Part shown: positions 1-5,528 of the stretch, piece by piece
How the letters are laid out: each line of letters starts with the position of its first letter
How positions within the stretch are numbered: the first letter of the stretch is position 1
Assembly (NCBI GenBank): GCA_937949585.1
Contig: CALEDW010000080.1
Span: forward strand, 1 to 5,528
Direction of reading: 5' to 3'
Length of the DNA: 5,528 bases
DNA from: an uncultured Acidimicrobiia bacterium
GTDB lineage: Bacteria; Actinomycetota; Acidimicrobiia; IMCC26256; CALEDW01
Position numbers and translations under genes: made by a program
The notes under the pieces: model-generated
What the model was told of the DNA's origin: nothing
Databases searched by the model: none
What the model saw: only the letters and a program-made list of their open reading frames with translations

Positions 1-6
1 TACGCT
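1..6 (+). promoter_or_regulatory. Possible -10 box (TACGCT) for the DUF6049-murJ operon
   Basis: TACGCT fits the actinobacterial TANNNT -10 pattern and lies 9 bases before ATG 16, which would give a transcript with a leader of zero to a few bases. The GGAGGA at 9-14 ends only one base before the ATG, too close for a normal Shine-Dalgarno interaction, which makes a leaderless or near-leaderless start more attractive. The -35 region is outside the window, so this is a weak call. Confidence 0.3.
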
Positions 7-15
7 GCGGAGGAC

Positions 16-2049
16 ATGCCCACCGTCCTGCGCCGGTCCGCGGGCCGCCGGGGCCGCGGGGCCGCGCTCCTGGCCGGGCTCCTTGCGGGCGCCCTCGCCG
101 GGACCGCGGCACCCGGGGCCGCCCGGCCCACCGGGGCGGCCCCCGTCCGGATCCGCATCAAGGAGCAGCCGGTCTGGGCCCGGCTCGGCGACGACGTGCC
201 GGTCCGTCTGGGGCTCACCGGACCGGTCGCGGGCTTGGAGGTCCGGGCGGTCGTGTACGCCTCCGTCGGCAGTCGCAGTGCGTTCCTCCAGACGACCAGC
301 GGTGACCGGCTGGGCTCGGTGCTCGACACCTACAGCGTCCCCGCCGAGCTCCTCACGTCCGGCGCCCCGCTCGTCCTGCCGTTGCAGGACCCGGGACGCC
401 CGCCCGACGGCGGTCGGCTGCGGATCCCGCTGCCGCGCGGTCTCGACGCCGGCGTGTTCCCGATCGAGATCGAGCTACGGGACCCCACCCTCGGGGAGCG
501 CCGCGCCGTCGCCGTCACCCACCTCGTGGTCGTCGGCCCGGAAGGACCGGCGGTCGGGTCACCGCTGCGGGTGGCGTGGATCTGGCAGCTCCGCCGTCCC
601 CCCGACCCCGCCCCCGCCCCGGCCGCCCCGGGCCTGATCGAGGCCGTCGGGCCGGGTCGCCTCGGCCGCCTGGCCACCGCGGCCGCCTCGGCGCCGGTGC
701 CCGTCACGCTCGAGCCCGGCCCGGAAACACTGGAGGCCTGGGCCCGGGTCGCCCTCGACGACCCGGACGCGGCAGGCACGCTGGAGGCGCTCCGGGACGC
801 CGCCGGCCGCCACCAGGTCCTCACCTCCCCGTACGTGCCGGTCGACCCCGTGGCACTGGAGGCGGCCGGGCTCGGCCCGGAGCTCACGACCGGCCTCACC
901 CTGGGTCGCGAGACCCTGACCCGCGTGCTGCGCCGGCGGCTCGACCCCCGCATCACCACGGTCTCGCCCCTGAGCGACGGCGCGCTCGACCGGCTCCGCA
1001 CCGCAGGGGTGGACCGCGTGGTGGTGGACCCCTCGGCCCTGGCACCCGGCGACACGCCGGCCCGGCTCACGCCGGCCCGGCCGTTCTTGCTCCTCGGCGC
1101 CGGCCACACCTTCGACGCAGCGCTCACCGATCCCATGGACCGTCTCCTCACCGGGCGCGGCCCGGCCGCCGTGCGCGCCGCGCGCTTCCTGGCCGGCCTG
1201 GCCGTGGTGGCCCTCGAGGAGCCGAACCTCCTCCGGGGGGTCGTGGTGCGGATGCCGGCCGAGTGGGACCCCGGCCCGGCCGAGCTGCAGGCCGTGCTCG
1301 AGGGCCTCCGCACCGTTCCCCTCCTGCGCCCCGTGCCGCTCGACGCGGTGTTCGACACCGTCCCGACCGAGACCGTCCGAGGCCGCGAGGTGGTCCGCCG
1401 GCCGGCCCGCCGGTCCGCAGCAGCCGTCCCGGTAGGCGCCGACCGACTGACGGCGGCGCGCGCCGACCTCGATGCGCTCGAGAGCCTCCTCGGCCCCGAC
1501 GACCCGCGCGTGGCGACGGCGCGCCGCAGCCTCGCGGTGGTCACCTACCGGGGCTGGTCGCGCCCGGCCGGCCGGCGACGGGCCGCGGCGACCCTGGCCG
1601 GGATCGGCCGTCTGGTACGCGACACCGCAGGCCAGGTCCAGCCGGTGAGCCGGCGGGTGGTCACCCTCACCTCCCGGGAAGCGGAGATCCCCGTCAGCCT
1701 CTCCAACCGCGGCGACCGGCCGGTCCGGGTCCGGGTCGCCCTCGACTCCGACCGCCTCCTGTTCCCGGCCGGCGCCGAGCAGGTGCTGACGCTGCCGCCG
1801 GGCAAGAACACGACCACCGCCTTCCCGGTGGAGGCCCGGGCCTCGGGCACCTTCCCCATGTCGGTGCGGATCACCACGACGGACGGACGCCTCCCCATCC
1901 GCGAGGTCCGCTACACGGTCCGGTCGGGAGCGGTGAGCGGTGTCGGGGTGTTCCTCACCGCCGGCGCCGCGCTGTTCGTGGCCGGGTGGTGGATCCTCCA
2001 CCGGCGTCGCATACGCCGGCACCGACCCCGGGTCGCCGCGGCGACGTGA
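16..2049 (+). CDS. DUF6049-type (Rv3909-like) secreted, membrane-anchored protein of unknown function
   Basis: 677 residues, biochemical role unknown. Residues 1-15 are basic (RRSAGRRGRG) and are followed by an Ala/Leu/Gly-rich hydrophobic stretch to about 32, which reads as a Sec signal peptide with cleavage around 32-36. A beta-rich region (about 45-180) ends at VAWIWQL (186-192) and a Pro/Ala linker. The central part has alternating helix/strand character with VPVTLEPGPETLEAW (228-242) and SPYVPVDP (271-278), features I associate with DUF6049 proteins. A helical stretch (about 476-514) precedes a beta-sandwich-like domain (about 545-640), one membrane helix (about 643-661) and a basic tail (RRRIRRHR), so the bulk should face outside. 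No cysteine is visible. ATG 16 gives a good signal peptide, but the frame is open to the window edge, so an upstream start is not excluded. The position directly before murJ matches mycobacterial Rv3909-Rv3910. The family assignment is from recalled similarity; any enzymatic activity would be speculation. Confidence 0.82.
   Translation: MPTVLRRSAGRRGRGAALLAGLLAGALAGTAAPGAARPTGAAPVRIRIKEQPVWARLGDDVPVRLGLTGPVAGLEVRAVVYASVGSRSAFLQTTSGDRLGSVLDTYSVPAELLTSGAPLVLPLQDPGRPPDGGRLRIPLPRGLDAGVFPIEIELRDPTLGERRAVAVTHLVVVGPEGPAVGSPLRVAWIWQLRRPPDPAPAPAAPGLIEAVGPGRLGRLATAAASAPVPVTLEPGPETLEAWARVALDDPDAAGTLEALRDAAGRHQVLTSPYVPVDPVALEAAGLGPELTTGLTLGRETLTRVLRRRLDPRITTVSPLSDGALDRLRTAGVDRVVVDPSALAPGDTPARLTPARPFLLLGAGHTFDAALTDPMDRLLTGRGPAAVRAARFLAGLAVVALEEPNLLRGVVVRMPAEWDPGPAELQAVLEGLRTVPLLRPVPLDAVFDTVPTETVRGREVVRRPARRSAAAVPVGADRLTAARADLDALESLLGPDDPRVATARRSLAVVTYRGWSRPAGRRRAAATLAGIGRLVRDTAGQVQPVSRRVVTLTSREAEIPVSLSNRGDRPVRVRVALDSDRLLFPAGAEQVLTLPPGKNTTTAFPVEARASGTFPMSVRITTTDGRLPIREVRYTVRSGAVSGVGVFLTAGAALFVAGWWILHRRRIRRHRPRVAAAT
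1053..1082 (+). repeat. Two-copy 15-bp in-frame tandem repeat inside the DUF6049-type gene
   Basis: CACGCCGGCCCGGCT (1053-1067) is followed immediately by CACGCCGGCCCGGCC (1068-1082), identical at 14 of 15 positions. The repeat is in frame and gives TPARL-TPARP at residues 347-356 of the upstream gene. It looks like a small local duplication in a probable surface loop and need not have a function. Confidence 0.8.
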
Positions 2050-3641
2050 GCGAGGGGGACCGGCTCCTCGTCCGGTCGAGCGCGGTCATCGGCCTGGGGA
2101 CCGCGTTCAGCCGTGCCACCGGGTTCCTGCGCGTCTCGGCCCTCGCCGCGCTCGGGTTCGGCCGGCTCACCGACGTCTACAACGTCGCGAACTCGACCCC
2201 GAACATCCTCTACGAGCTGCTGCTCGGCGGCATCCTCACCGCCACCCTCGTGCCGCTCTACGTGGAGCACCTCGACCGGGCCGACCGCCGGGCCGCCGAC
2301 GCGATCAACACGGCGGCACTCCTCGCGCTGTTCGGCGTGTCGGTGCTCACGTTCGCGGCTGCGCCGTGGATCATCGACCTGTACCTCGTGCGGGCCCGCG
2401 GCCCGGATCTCGCCGTCCAACGGGCGCTCGCCGTCGACCTCCTCCGGTGGTTCGCGCCCCAGGTGTTCTTCTACGGGGTCACGACGCTGGCCACCGGGAT
2501 GCTGAACGCCCGCCGACGGTTCGCAGCGGCCGCGTTCGCTCCCGCGCTGAACAACCTGGTGGCCATCGCGGTCCTGCTCGCACTGCCGCGCCTGAGCGGC
2601 GACCCGGTGACCCTCGCCCGGGTGGCCGGCGATCCGATGCTCGTCGCGCTGCTCGGCGCGGGGACGACGGCCGGGATCGTGGTGACGGCGCTCTCCCTGA
2701 TCCCGGCGCTGCACCAGGCCGGCGCGGCCTTCCGCTGGCATCTGCGGTTGCGCCACCCCGCGGTGCGGCGCCTCCTCCGGCTCTCCGGCTGGAGCGTCGG
2801 CTACGTCGTCGCGAACCAGGTGGCGTTCTGGGTGGTGCTGGTGCTCGCGTACCGGGGTGCGGGCGACCCGTCGGTGTACCTGGCCGCGTTCACGTTCTTC
2901 CAACTGCCCCACGGGCTGTTCGCGGTTTCGATCATGACCGCCGTCGCGCCCGATCTGGCCACGTCCGCCGCCCGGGGCGACCGCGCCGGGCTGCGCGCCC
3001 GGTACGCAGGCGGGCTGCGCCTGCTGCTGCTCGTCGTGATGCCCTCCGCCGTGATCCTGTGGGTGCTGGCACGGCCGATCATCACCGCGCTGCTCGGCTA
3101 CGGCGCGTTCAGCCCGTCCGACGCGGCGGCGACCGCCGACACCCTCGCGGCATTCGCGGTGGGCCTCGTGTGCTTCTCCACCTACCTGTACACCCTGCGG
3201 GCGTTCTACGCCCAGCAGGACACCCGCACGCCCTTCCTCGTGAACGTCGGCGAGAACGCGCTGAACGTGATCCTGGCGGTCGTGCTCTACCCGGCCCTGG
3301 GAGTGCCCGGGCTGGCACTGGCATGGTCGCTCGCCTACGTCGTGGCCTGCGTCGCCGCCCTCATCCTGCTCCGTCGGCGTCTCGCCGGTCTCGAGGGGCG
3401 CTCCACGGCCGTCACCACCGGGCGCCTCGGCCTCGCCTGCGTCGTACTGGCGGTGGCGGCCTGGACGCCGGCCGAGGTCATCGGGTATCCGACCCCCGGG
3501 CGTGCCGTCCTGGCCACCGCCGCCGGGCTGGCGCTCGGAGCCGGGGCGTTCGTCGCCTCGTGCCGCGTGCTGAGGGTCGCCGAGCTCGCCCTCGTGGCCC
3601 GGGCCCTGAGCCGCCGCCCCGCCACCACCGCCGGCGTGTAA
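2046..3641 (+). CDS. murJ: Lipid II flippase MurJ (MviN family, MOP superfamily), without pseudokinase domain
   Basis: 531 residues, a usual length for a 14-helix MurJ, which flips undecaprenyl-linked peptidoglycan precursor from the inner to the outer leaflet of the cell membrane. The N-terminus has the family signature FSRATGFLR (21-29) and TDVYN (42-46). Arg23, Arg29 and Asp43 align by eye with Arg18, Arg24 and Asp39 of E. coli MurJ. The actinobacterial variant PNILYELLLGG (52-62) follows, where E. coli has PNLLRRIFAEG. LPHGLFAVS begins at 287, and AFYAQQDTRTP (386-396) matches the E. coli segment FYSRQDIKTP. Hydrophobic helices run through most of the protein, and it ends in a short cytoplasmic tail near 531. 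The GTG start overlaps the upstream stop codon (GTGA). No clear Shine-Dalgarno precedes it, so translational coupling is likely. The frame stays open far upstream, but the homology begins only after 2046 and that stretch lies over the upstream gene. M. tuberculosis MurJ (Rv3910) carries an extra C-terminal pseudokinase that is absent here. The family is certain; a different lipid-linked substrate is unlikely in this context. Confidence 0.95.
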   Translation: MSEGDRLLVRSSAVIGLGTAFSRATGFLRVSALAALGFGRLTDVYNVANSTPNILYELLLGGILTATLVPLYVEHLDRADRRAADAINTAALLALFGVSVLTFAAAPWIIDLYLVRARGPDLAVQRALAVDLLRWFAPQVFFYGVTTLATGMLNARRRFAAAAFAPALNNLVAIAVLLALPRLSGDPVTLARVAGDPMLVALLGAGTTAGIVVTALSLIPALHQAGAAFRWHLRLRHPAVRRLLRLSGWSVGYVVANQVAFWVVLVLAYRGAGDPSVYLAAFTFFQLPHGLFAVSIMTAVAPDLATSAARGDRAGLRARYAGGLRLLLLVVMPSAVILWVLARPIITALLGYGAFSPSDAAATADTLAAFAVGLVCFSTYLYTLRAFYAQQDTRTPFLVNVGENALNVILAVVLYPALGVPGLALAWSLAYVVACVAALILLRRRLAGLEGRSTAVTTGRLGLACVVLAVAAWTPAEVIGYPTPGRAVLATAAGLALGAGAFVASCRVLRVAELALVARALSRRPATTAGV

Positions 3642-3646
3642 CGATG

Positions 3647-3670
3647 GGCGCCGGCGCCGGGTCAGACCCG
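3647..3670 (+). other. Two adjacent palindromes in the murJ-degV gap
   Basis: GGCGCCGGCGCC (3647-3658) is a perfect 12-bp palindrome. CGGGTCAGACCCG (3658-3670) is a perfect inverted repeat that can fold as a 5-bp stem with a three-base loop. No T-tract follows, so a strong intrinsic terminator is unlikely; it may be a weak attenuator or mRNA-stabilising element, or chance in GC-rich DNA. The surrounding 63-base gap shows no TANNNT box, so degV is probably transcribed with murJ. Confidence 0.35.
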
Positions 3671-3692
3671 CACCGCCGCCGACCGGAACCGG

Positions 3693-3698
3693 GGAGGG
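3693..3698 (+). promoter_or_regulatory. Ribosome binding site of degV (GGAGGG)
   Basis: GGAGGG lies six bases before GTG 3705, a good Shine-Dalgarno match and spacing. It fixes the start of the DegV protein at GTG 3705, which is also where the conserved N-terminal strand (TVRIVTDSS) begins. It is the only well-placed ribosome binding site in the window. Confidence 0.8.
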
Positions 3699-3704
3699 TG
3701 TGCC

Positions 3705-4544
3705 GTGACCGTTCGCATCGTGACCGACAGCAGCTGCGACATCCTCCCCGAGGAGGCGACGGCACTCGGCATCGAGATCGTGCCGCTGACCATCCGGTTC
3801 GGCAGCGACGAGTTCCGGGACCGGGAAGAGCTCTCCAACGAGGAGTTCTGGGAGCGGGTGCGCACGTCCCCCGTGCTGCCGGAGACGGCGGCCCCGTCGG
3901 TGGGGGCGTTCGAGAGCGCGTTCACCCGGCTGGTCGAGGAGGGCGCCACCGGCATCCTCTGCATCAACCTCTCCTCCCGCCTGTCGGCGACGATGCAGTC
4001 GGCGCAGCTCGCCGCCAAGGCGCTCGAAGGGGTCTGCCCGGTGGCGGTCGTCGACTCCCGCTCGGTCTCCATGGGCCTCGGCCTGCAGTGCCTCACCGCC
4101 GCCGAGGCCGCGCGGCGCGGCGCCGGCCTCGACGAGCTCGTCCGCAAGGTCGAGGACCAGGCGGGCCGGACGTTCCTGTACGGGGCGCTCGACACGCTCG
4201 AGAACCTCCGCAAAGGCGGCCGCATCGGAGCGGCGCAGGCGCTGCTCGGCTCCGCCCTGTCGATCAAGCCCGTGGTGGCGGTGCGCGACGGGGTCGTCGC
4301 CCAGGCGGCGAAGGTGCGCACCCGGACCCGGAGCCTGCGCTGGCTGGCCGACCGCCTGGCCGAGGCCGGCCCCACCGAGGCGGTCTGCGTCTTCGAGGCC
4401 AACGCCGACGACCTCGATCAGCTCCTCGACATGCTGCCGCCCACGATCGATCGTGAGCAGGTGCGAATCGGGCGCATCGGCCCGGTGATCGGCACCCACT
4501 GCGGCCCCGGCACGCTCGGCGTCGGGTGGGTGGCCGCGCCCTGA
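3705..4544 (+). CDS. DegV family protein (FakB-type fatty-acid-binding protein)
   Basis: 279 residues, the usual DegV length. Family members bind one fatty acid; in Firmicutes FakB presents it to the kinase FakA, giving acyl phosphate for phospholipid synthesis. DegV hallmarks appear in order: VTDSSCDI (6-13) at the N-terminal strand, the Thr61/Ser65 loop (PETAAPSVGAF), NLSSRLSAT (88-96), whose Ser residues fall where the carboxylate is held in FakB structures, VDSRSVSMGLG (116-126), LENLRKGGRIG (165-175), and the C-terminal GPVIGTHCGPGTLG (259-272) with its conserved His and Gly-Pro-Gly. There is no signal peptide or membrane helix, so it is cytoplasmic. No FakA-like (DhaK/DhaL-type) kinase gene is in the window, so its partner must lie elsewhere or be different. 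It contains six cysteines, which may be unremarkable. It follows murJ by 63 bases on the same strand and may share its transcript. The family is certain; the ligand and partner are inferred. Confidence 0.93.
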   Translation: MTVRIVTDSSCDILPEEATALGIEIVPLTIRFGSDEFRDREELSNEEFWERVRTSPVLPETAAPSVGAFESAFTRLVEEGATGILCINLSSRLSATMQSAQLAAKALEGVCPVAVVDSRSVSMGLGLQCLTAAEAARRGAGLDELVRKVEDQAGRTFLYGALDTLENLRKGGRIGAAQALLGSALSIKPVVAVRDGVVAQAAKVRTRTRSLRWLADRLAEAGPTEAVCVFEANADDLDQLLDMLPPTIDREQVRIGRIGPVIGTHCGPGTLGVGWVAAP

Positions 4545-4576
4545 GCCCCGCTGCGGCGCGCGGGTCAGGCCACCCA

Positions 4577-4601
4577 CCGTCGCGACCGCGAGTCGTGGCG
4601 G
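4577..4601 (+). terminator. Candidate 10-bp hairpin after degV (terminator or operator)
   Basis: The arm CCGTCGCGAC (4577-4586) pairs with GTCGTGGCGG (4592-4601) around a five-base loop CGCGA: eight Watson-Crick and two G-U pairs, without a bulge. It begins 32 bases after the degV stop. No T-tract follows, but U-less hairpins have been proposed as terminators in GC-rich Actinobacteria. It ends 11 bases before the TAGCGT box, so it also covers where a -35 element would sit and could instead be a regulator site. G-U pairs form only in RNA, which slightly favours an RNA role. Confidence 0.45.
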
Positions 4602-4612
4602 GCCCCGACCGG

Positions 4613-4618
4613 TAGCGT
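4613..4618 (+). promoter_or_regulatory. -10 box (TAGCGT) of a leaderless promoter for the kinase gene
   Basis: TAGCGT matches the actinobacterial TANNNT consensus, and exactly seven bases separate it from GTG 4626, so transcription would begin at or within a base of that start codon. No Shine-Dalgarno precedes the GTG, as expected for a leaderless mRNA. No convincing -35 hexamer is seen 17-18 bases upstream (4589-4595). Confidence 0.55.
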
Positions 4619-4625
4619 GACGGCC

Positions 4626-5528
4626 GTGGGCGACCCGATCACCGCCGGACGGGTGCTCGGGGGCCGCTACCGCCTGGTCCGGGAGCTCGCCCGGGGCGGG
4701 ATGGGCACGGTGTGGGTGGCCGAGGACCCGCTGCTCGCCCGGACCGTGGCCGTGAAGGTGCTCGACCCGACCCTGGCCACCGACGACGCCGTTCGACTCC
4801 GGTTCCGCCGCGAGGCGGTGGCCGCGGCCGCGGTGTCGCACCCCAACATCGTCGCCACCTACGACACCGGCGACGACGACGGCACCGCCTACATCGTGAT
4901 GGAGCTCGTCGAGGGACGCACCTTGCGGGAAGTGATCGACCAGCTCGGGCCCCTCCCGGTGCCGCTGGCCTGCGACGTGGCCCGCCAGATCGCCGACGCC
5001 CTCGCCGCGGCGCACGCCCGCGGTGTCGTGCATCGGGACGTGAAACCCGGGAACGTGCTGGTCCAGACGGACGGGCGGGTCAAGGTCACCGACTTCGGGA
5101 TCGCCAAGGCGGCCGACGACGCCGAGCTGACCCGGGCCGGGATGGTCATCGGCACCGCCCGCTACCTGGCCCCCGAGCAGGTCGACGGCACCGACGTCGA
5201 CGACCGGGCCGACGTCTACGCCCTCGGTCTGGTGCTGTACGAGATGCTCACCGGGCGCCCCCCGTTCGAGGCCGACACCGATGTGGCCACCGCCCTGGCG
5301 CGTCTGACCGGCGGGCCCCCGCCGCTCGCCGAGGTCCGGCCGGGGGTGCCCGACGCGCTGGCCGAGATCGTGAGCCGGGCGCTGGCCCGCGACCCGGACC
5401 ACCGGTTCCCTTCCGCGGTGGCGATGCGAGACGCGCTCCGGTCGTTCCAGGACGGAGCGCACCGGCGCGGCGGGGAGGCGACGCGCCCGGTGGCGGTGGC
5501 CCGCACCACCGCCGTCCCGGTGGCGACC
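4626..5528 (+). CDS. Hanks-type Ser/Thr protein kinase (PknB-like), 3' end outside window
   Basis: The first 301 residues cover a complete eukaryotic-like kinase domain (about 14-275), predicted to phosphorylate Ser/Thr of cytoplasmic targets. Visible motifs: nucleotide loop LARGGMGTV (21-29), where Ala replaces the first Gly of GxGxxG; VAVK with the ATP-anchoring Lys44; the probable helix-C Glu63 (FRREA); catalytic loop HRDVKPGN (136-143) with Asp138, Lys140 and Asn143; DFG (156-158); activation segment with Thr169 and GTARYLAPE (176-184); DVYALG (196-201); Arg260 near the end. All catalytic residues are present and HRD makes it an RD kinase. After 275 a basic Ala/Val/Thr/Arg linker begins, as in PknB-type juxtamembrane regions, so a membrane helix and extracellular sensor domain may follow, but the window ends first. 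GTG 4626 is preferred because of the -10 box; in-frame GTG 4617 would add three residues but overlaps that box. The frame has no stop from 4545 on, directly after the degV stop. It is probably transcribed separately from degV. Confidence 0.93.
   Translation, partial: MGDPITAGRVLGGRYRLVRELARGGMGTVWVAEDPLLARTVAVKVLDPTLATDDAVRLRFRREAVAAAAVSHPNIVATYDTGDDDGTAYIVMELVEGRTLREVIDQLGPLPVPLACDVARQIADALAAAHARGVVHRDVKPGNVLVQTDGRVKVTDFGIAKAADDAELTRAGMVIGTARYLAPEQVDGTDVDDRADVYALGLVLYEMLTGRPPFEADTDVATALARLTGGPPPLAEVRPGVPDALAEIVSRALARDPDHRFPSAVAMRDALRSFQDGAHRRGGEATRPVAVARTTAVPVAT

Noticed and set aside
330..2022. Two long minus-strand frames (330-1544 and 559-2022) opposite the first gene.
   Set aside because: Both are shadows in GC-rich DNA with Arg/Ser/Gly/Ala-biased translations and no motif; the plus-strand protein has a signal peptide, domains and a membrane helix.
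576..2045. A 490-codon open extension in frame upstream of murJ, which could suggest a fusion protein.
   Set aside because: The extension is Pro/Arg/Gly-rich and overlaps the well-formed DUF6049-type gene in another frame; MurJ similarity begins right after GTG 2046.
3644..3704. ATG at 3644 as the start of a small gene in the murJ-degV gap.
   Set aside because: It has no ribosome binding site, reads Arg/Pro-rich sequence, and continues into degV in the wrong frame.
1940..4456. A plus-strand frame of 838 codons across murJ and most of degV.
   Set aside because: The translation is a low-complexity Arg/Pro/Gly/Ala sequence without hydrophobic pattern or domains, and the real proteins are in other frames.
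4617..4619. GTG at 4617 as an alternative kinase start.
   Set aside because: It is in frame and adds only three residues, but it overlaps the candidate -10 box and has no Shine-Dalgarno, so GTG 4626 is preferred; the choice is not proven.
1911..5462. A stop-free minus-strand frame of 1183 codons running opposite murJ, degV and the kinase.
   Set aside because: It mirrors three clearly homologous plus-strand genes, has biased composition (Arg, Gly, His, Glu, Pro), no recognisable domain, and arises from the high GC content, which removes stop codons from the opposite strand.

Overview
This is an ordinary chromosomal segment from a very GC-rich actinobacterium. It carries four co-oriented plus-strand genes, the last cut off by the window end, with almost no non-coding DNA. 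The evidence for Actinobacteria is the strong G/C bias at third codon positions, frequent GTG starts, a gene pair that matches the Rv3909-Rv3910 (DUF6049-like protein plus MurJ) arrangement of Mycobacterium, and a TANNNT-type -10 box placed so that transcription would start at or next to a GTG start codon (leaderless expression). Within the phylum the style fits Acidimicrobiia or a similar deep lineage, but that placement is a guess.

Layout. Positions 16-2049 encode a secreted, C-terminally membrane-anchored protein of the uncharacterised DUF6049/Rv3909 type. Its stop codon overlaps by four bases (GTGA) the GTG start of murJ, the lipid II flippase (2046-3641), so the two are probably translationally coupled. 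After a 63-base gap containing two small palindromes and a good Shine-Dalgarno sequence comes a DegV/FakB-type fatty-acid-binding protein (3705-4544). An 81-base gap follows, holding a 10-bp hairpin and a candidate leaderless promoter. The last gene is a Hanks-type Ser/Thr protein kinase starting at 4626; its complete catalytic domain is present and the sequence ends just after it.

How the genes may work together. MurJ moves lipid II across the membrane for peptidoglycan synthesis, and the DUF6049 protein is its usual actinobacterial partner gene, with unknown function on the outer face of the membrane. The DegV protein probably carries fatty acids for phospholipid synthesis. The kinase resembles the PknB group that controls cell-wall growth in Actinobacteria. 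In Mycobacterium tuberculosis MurJ has a C-terminal pseudokinase domain that is a PknB target; here MurJ ends after the membrane domain, and an active-looking kinase is encoded two genes downstream. An envelope-biogenesis neighbourhood is a reasonable reading, but the functional link between degV, the kinase and murJ is inference.

I found no mobile element, CRISPR array, RNA gene or clearly undescribed system. The points most worth a second look are the uncharacterised DUF6049-type protein, the un-fused murJ with a nearby kinase, and the hairpin/promoter arrangement before the kinase.
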